From Caryophanales bacterium (lineage in GTDB: Bacteria; Bacillota; Bacilli; Exiguobacteriales; Exiguobacteriaceae), in assembly GCA_902363455.1 (NCBI GenBank), contig CABJAC010000001.1, positions 496,001-560,000 on the forward strand: DNA of 64,000 bases. Reading direction: 5' to 3'. Each line of letters starts with the position of its first letter. Position 1 is the first letter of the stretch. Below the pieces are notes generated by a model. That model did no database searches and was not told the origin of the DNA. It saw nothing but the letters and a program-made list of their open reading frames with translations. Position numbers and translations under genes: made by a program. Below, one piece after another: positions 61,146-64,000 of this stretch.

Positions 61146-61711
61146 TGGCAAAACAACACCCGTACCAAACACAGGATACTTCAAAAGGGGGCGGATTCCT
61201 CGCCGGCATCATCGTCGGGGGATTACTTGGTGCAGCAGCAGCTCTGTTGTCCAGTCCAAAATCAGGACGTGAAATGCGTGGAATGCTTGACGAACGTACA
61301 GCGCCTGCACGCCAACGATTAAACGAACAGACGCAAGTCGTTCGCGAAAAAGCAGAGCCACTCGTCGGAGAATGGATTCAATTAGCAAAAGATAAAGCAG
61401 CACCTGTCATTGAAAAAGCAAAGAAAAATCCGACGGTCCAAGAAGCAGCTCAATATGCCGGTTTTGAAAAAGACCAATCGAGTATTGATGCGGCTTTAGC
61501 AGAAGCGGAACAACTGGTTCGTGACATCGAACGTGAAATCGGAGACGAAGTAGACGGTGCATCCGTTGCCGAGCAACTGGATACAGAAACAGTCGCTGAA
61601 TTGTCTGAATTCCGTGAAGAGCTGGCAGAAGAGCAGTCAGAGGATGCGGAAGATACGGAAGAGAATGATCCGCAATCCAAGTTAACGCACGAAAAAAAAC
61701 CTAAGAAGTAA
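61145..61711 (+). CDS. ytxH: YtxH-like general stress protein
   Basis: A 188-residue protein. The N-terminus has the YtxH glycine zipper GGGFLAGIIVGGLLGAAAALLSSPKSGREMRGML, probably membrane-inserted, then a long charged helix and an acidic tail of Glu/Asp repeats. Co-transcribed with ytxG (TAATG overlap), as in B. subtilis. Longer than the usual YtxH of about 150 residues because of the acidic tail. Function unknown. Confidence 0.87.
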   Translation: MAKQHPYQTQDTSKGGGFLAGIIVGGLLGAAAALLSSPKSGREMRGMLDERTAPARQRLNEQTQVVREKAEPLVGEWIQLAKDKAAPVIEKAKKNPTVQEAAQYAGFEKDQSSIDAALAEAEQLVRDIEREIGDEVDGASVAEQLDTETVAELSEFREELAEEQSEDAEDTEENDPQSKLTHEKKPKK

Positions 61712-61722
61712 TCGGTTCAGAC

Positions 61723-61762
61723 GCGTACTCCCTGACTTTTAAAGGAGAGTACGCTTTCTTTA
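61723..61762 (+). terminator. Intrinsic terminator of ytxGH
   Basis: GCGTACTC (61723-61730) pairs with GAGTACGC (61747-61754), followed by T-rich tail. Confidence 0.75.
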
Positions 61763-61836
61763 TATACAATTACAAAAGAGTTCGCTATAATTAGTTGCTA
61801 TTACGAGCTATATGCTGATTAGGGAGTGGTGGAAGA

Positions 61837-62922
61837 ATGGATCAACATGCAGAATTAAAACGTTTACGGGATGAACTTGATTTAGTGAACGCTGAGTTAT
61901 TGGCGTTAATTAATAAACGAGGGGAAATAGCGGTTGAAATCGGTAAAGTAAAACGTGCCCAGGGAATCGATCGATATGATCCGGTCCGTGAACGCCAAAT
62001 GCTTGAATCGATTGCAGCAAGCAATCATGGTCCATTTGAAACAGGACGCCTACAGCACGTATTTAAAGAAATTTTCAAAGCCTCTCTTGAACTTCAAGGA
62101 GAGGACCGGACACGGAAACTGTTGGTGTCCCGAAAACAAAAGCCGACCAATACGATCATTCGCATCGGGGACGATGTCATTGGCGACGGTTCTCAGCAAT
62201 TGATTGCAGGTCCTTGTGCCGTCGAAAGCGAAGAACAAGTCTTTGAGGTCGCAGAGCAACTCGCGAAGCATGGCGTACGCTTCATGCGTGGTGGAGCTTA
62301 TAAACCACGGACATCACCATACGATTTCCAGGGTCTCGGACTCGAAGGATTGAAGATGCTGAAAAAGGCGGCGGATGCCCATGGTCTTCATGTCATCACG
62401 GAAATCATGACGCCGAGTGCAGTTGAGTCGGCTTTACCATACGTGGACATCATTCAAGTCGGTGCCCGCAATATGCAAAACTTCGATTTGTTGAAAGAAG
62501 TCGGTCGCACGGATAAGCCGGTCCTCTTAAAACGTGGTTTGTCAGCTACACTTGAAGAATTCATGTACGCTGCTGAATACATCATGGCGAGTGGAAATGA
62601 ACAGGTCATCTTGTGCGAACGCGGTATCCGAACATATGAACGGGCGACGCGCAATACACTTGATATTTCCGCCGTCCCGATTCTCAAACAAGAGACACAT
62701 CTTCCAGTTATGGTCGACGTGACACACTCGACAGGGCGCAAAGATTTACTGCTTCCGACGGCAAAAGCGGCTTACGCGATTGGGGCTGACGCGGTCATGG
62801 TTGAAGTCCATCCGTTTCCTGCCCTTGCACTATCTGATGCGAACCAACAATTAGATTTCAACGAGTTCGATTCGTTCATCGAGAATCTGACTTCTACTTT
62901 TCCGGCACTAAACGTTCAATGA
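61837..62922 (+). CDS. aroA: Bifunctional chorismate mutase / DAHP synthase
   Basis: First enzyme of the shikimate pathway joined to an AroQ-type chorismate mutase. Residues about 1-85 are the mutase helix bundle ([43 protein letters not shown]); residues 100-361 are the KDO8P-type DAHP synthase barrel ([56 protein letters not shown]). In B. subtilis AroA the mutase domain confers feedback control by chorismate and prephenate. 361 residues as expected; GGGAGTGGTGGAAGA precedes the ATG. Located before ccpA as in B. subtilis. Confidence 0.95.
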   Translation: MDQHAELKRLRDELDLVNAELLALINKRGEIAVEIGKVKRAQGIDRYDPVRERQMLESIAASNHGPFETGRLQHVFKEIFKASLELQGEDRTRKLLVSRKQKPTNTIIRIGDDVIGDGSQQLIAGPCAVESEEQVFEVAEQLAKHGVRFMRGGAYKPRTSPYDFQGLGLEGLKMLKKAADAHGLHVITEIMTPSAVESALPYVDIIQVGARNMQNFDLLKEVGRTDKPVLLKRGLSATLEEFMYAAEYIMASGNEQVILCERGIRTYERATRNTLDISAVPILKQETHLPVMVDVTHSTGRKDLLLPTAKAAYAIGADAVMVEVHPFPALALSDANQQLDFNEFDSFIENLTSTFPALNVQ

Positions 62923-62950
62923 TTTTCTAAAAAGGCTGTTCTTTAGCGAA

Positions 62951-62967
62951 TGAAAACGTTTTACAAT
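62951..62967 (+). promoter_or_regulatory. ccpA promoter -10 overlapped by a weak cre
   Basis: TGAAAACGTTTTAC (62951-62964) matches the cre consensus at 12 of 14 positions, failing at the final CA. It overlaps TACAAT (62962-62967), a probable -10. Confidence 0.35.
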
Positions 62968-62970
62968 GAG

Positions 62971-63009
62971 GGAAGAATGGGAAAAGAAAGATATCTTTTC
63001 CTGTCTTCC
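62971..63009 (+). terminator. Stem-loop between aroA and ccpA
   Basis: GGAAGA and GGAAAAGA arms pair with TCTTTTCC and TCTTCC (6 and 8 bp). It ends in TTTCG rather than a T run, so it is the aroA terminator or a structured ccpA leader. Confidence 0.6.
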
Positions 63010-63079
63010 TTTCGTGTTGCCTAAAAATGAAAATAGAAATGAAAACAAAAGCATTGTCTAAAATAAGGAGGAATTTGTT

Positions 63080-64000
63080 TTGAACAGTAATATAACGATT
63101 TATGATGTCGCCCGGGAAGCCGCCGTATCAATGGCGACCGTCTCGCGAGTAGTGAATGGAAATCCGAACGTTAAACCATCGACGCGGAAAAAAGTACAGG
63201 ATGCCATTGATCAGCTCGGATACCGTCCGAATGCAGTAGCACGAGGTCTCGCCAGTAAAAAAACAACGACAGTCGGTGTCATTGTACCGGATATTTCGAA
63301 TATCTTTTTTGCCGATTTAGCCCGTGGAATCGAAGATGTCGCGACGATGTATAAATACAATATCATCCTGTGTAACTCGGATCAAAATCCGGAAAAAGAG
63401 ATCCATCTTTTGAATACATTACTCGGCAAGCAAGTGGACGGGATCATCTTCATGGGTGGACGTCTTCATGAAGACTTAGTCCGCGAGTTTAAAACGTCTC
63501 CAGTGCCAATCGTCTTAGCGGCAACTTTAAATCAAGATTATGATTTGCCGGCAGTTAACATCGATTATGAAAGTGCAGCACATGATGCAGTGAAATCATT
63601 GATTAAAAATGGTCACAAGCGGATTGGATTCATTACAGGTCCACTGGAGCAACAAATCAATGGAGAAAAGAAATTTGCCGGTTACCGCAGTGCGTTGGAA
63701 GAAGCAAACTTACCATTTGACGAGCAAAACGTCGTTCTTGGAAATTATACGTATGATTCCGGTATGAAGGCGATGAATCAGTTGCTTGAATTAGGAGATG
63801 CATGCCCACGCGCGATTTTCGCTGGAACCGATGAAATGGCGCTTGGTGTCATTCATGCTCTTCAGGATGCCGGTCATCAAGTTCCGGAAGACTTCGAAGT
63901 CATTGGTCACGATAATACACGTCTTGCCACAATGATTCGTCCGAAGCTGACGACAGTCGTACAGCCGATGTATGATATTGGAGCTGTTTCGATGCGGTTA
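63080..64000 (+). CDS. ccpA: Catabolite control protein A (3' truncated by window end)
   Basis: LacI/GalR-family regulator; 307 codons visible of about 330. The HTH and hinge are [64 protein letters not shown], with the CcpA-typical core [28 protein letters not shown]. It binds cre with HPr-Ser-P in glucose-grown cells. The TTG at 63080 is the start because AAGGAGG sits 8 nt upstream and the protein begins with NSNITIYDV, as in other CcpA. Follows aroA as in B. subtilis. The frame is open at base 64000. Confidence 0.96.
   Translation, partial: MNSNITIYDVAREAAVSMATVSRVVNGNPNVKPSTRKKVQDAIDQLGYRPNAVARGLASKKTTTVGVIVPDISNIFFADLARGIEDVATMYKYNIILCNSDQNPEKEIHLLNTLLGKQVDGIIFMGGRLHEDLVREFKTSPVPIVLAATLNQDYDLPAVNIDYESAAHDAVKSLIKNGHKRIGFITGPLEQQINGEKKFAGYRSALEEANLPFDEQNVVLGNYTYDSGMKAMNQLLELGDACPRAIFAGTDEMALGVIHALQDAGHQVPEDFEVIGHDNTRLATMIRPKLTTVVQPMYDIGAVSMRL

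Noticed and set aside
1..64000. CRISPR arrays, prophage, insertion sequences, tRNA or rRNA genes
   Set aside because: No regularly spaced repeats, transposase, integrase, phage structural genes, cloverleaf or rRNA signatures were recognised on either strand.

Overview
The window reads as a chromosomal segment of a low-to-mid GC member of the Bacillales. Shine-Dalgarno sites are strong and purine-rich, intrinsic terminators are frequent, an S-box precedes metK and a T-box precedes leuS, and gene after gene has its counterpart in the yug and yt regions of Bacillus subtilis (alaR-alaT, yugE, yugI, yugJ/K, pgi; pckA-metK; murJ/ytgP-ytzG; ytzE; pepV-thpR-ytlQ-amyX-ytmP-trmB; ytoP-ytpP-ytpQ-ytpR-murC; ytxGH-aroA-ccpA). 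I see no sporulation genes. The best fit is Exiguobacterium or a close relative; this is recognition of gene content, not a database result. No insertion sequence, prophage, CRISPR array, rRNA or tRNA gene was seen.

Layout. 0-9 kb: 3' end of a glucose-type PTS permease, an EmrB/QacA-type exporter, ptsI on the opposite strand without ptsH, pepA with a small overlapping membrane-protein gene and a DUF429 gene, an AI-2E-type permease, and a MazG-like protein. 9-20 kb: a yug-like block (alaT, alaR, a glycosyltransferase, a NifU-N protein, a yugE-like gene), a ribonucleotide reductase operon (alpha, flavodoxin, beta) behind paired NrdR boxes, then yugI, an iron alcohol dehydrogenase and pgi. 20-30 kb: ytkD-like Nudix protein, two hydrolases, a yuxH-like EAL/HDOD protein, pckA with a cre site, S-box-metK, ytqB, MFS and HAD genes. 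30-46 kb: T-box-leuS, murJ, a pseudouridine synthase, ytzE, pepV, thpR, amyX (type I pullulanase) and ytmP. 46-64 kb: alsSD for acetoin, a stand-alone 33-residue CydS-like gene, trmB, small membrane proteins, M42 and M29 aminopeptidases, ytpPQR, a protein that looks like the N-terminal part of SftA without its motor, murC, dps, ytxGH, aroA, and ccpA running off the window end.

How the genes fit together. Central carbon flow is prominent: sugar uptake and its phosphoryl donor (PTS permease, Enzyme I), glycolysis entry (pgi), gluconeogenesis (pckA), overflow to acetoin (alsSD), the shikimate entry enzyme (aroA) and the catabolite regulator CcpA; a consensus cre lies upstream of pckA and a weaker one overlaps the likely ccpA promoter. 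Other groups serve dNTP supply (RNR), cell wall (murC, murJ), translation and RNA processing (leuS, trmB, ytzG, thpR, ytpR) and peptide turnover (pepA, pepV, M42, M29).

Most unusual points: the motorless SftA-like gene, the orphan CydS-like micro-gene, the RNR operon with a true flavodoxin where NrdI would be expected, the amyX ribosome binding site separated from its start by a hairpin, and two related palindromic intergenic elements, one beside an orphan minus-strand terminator.
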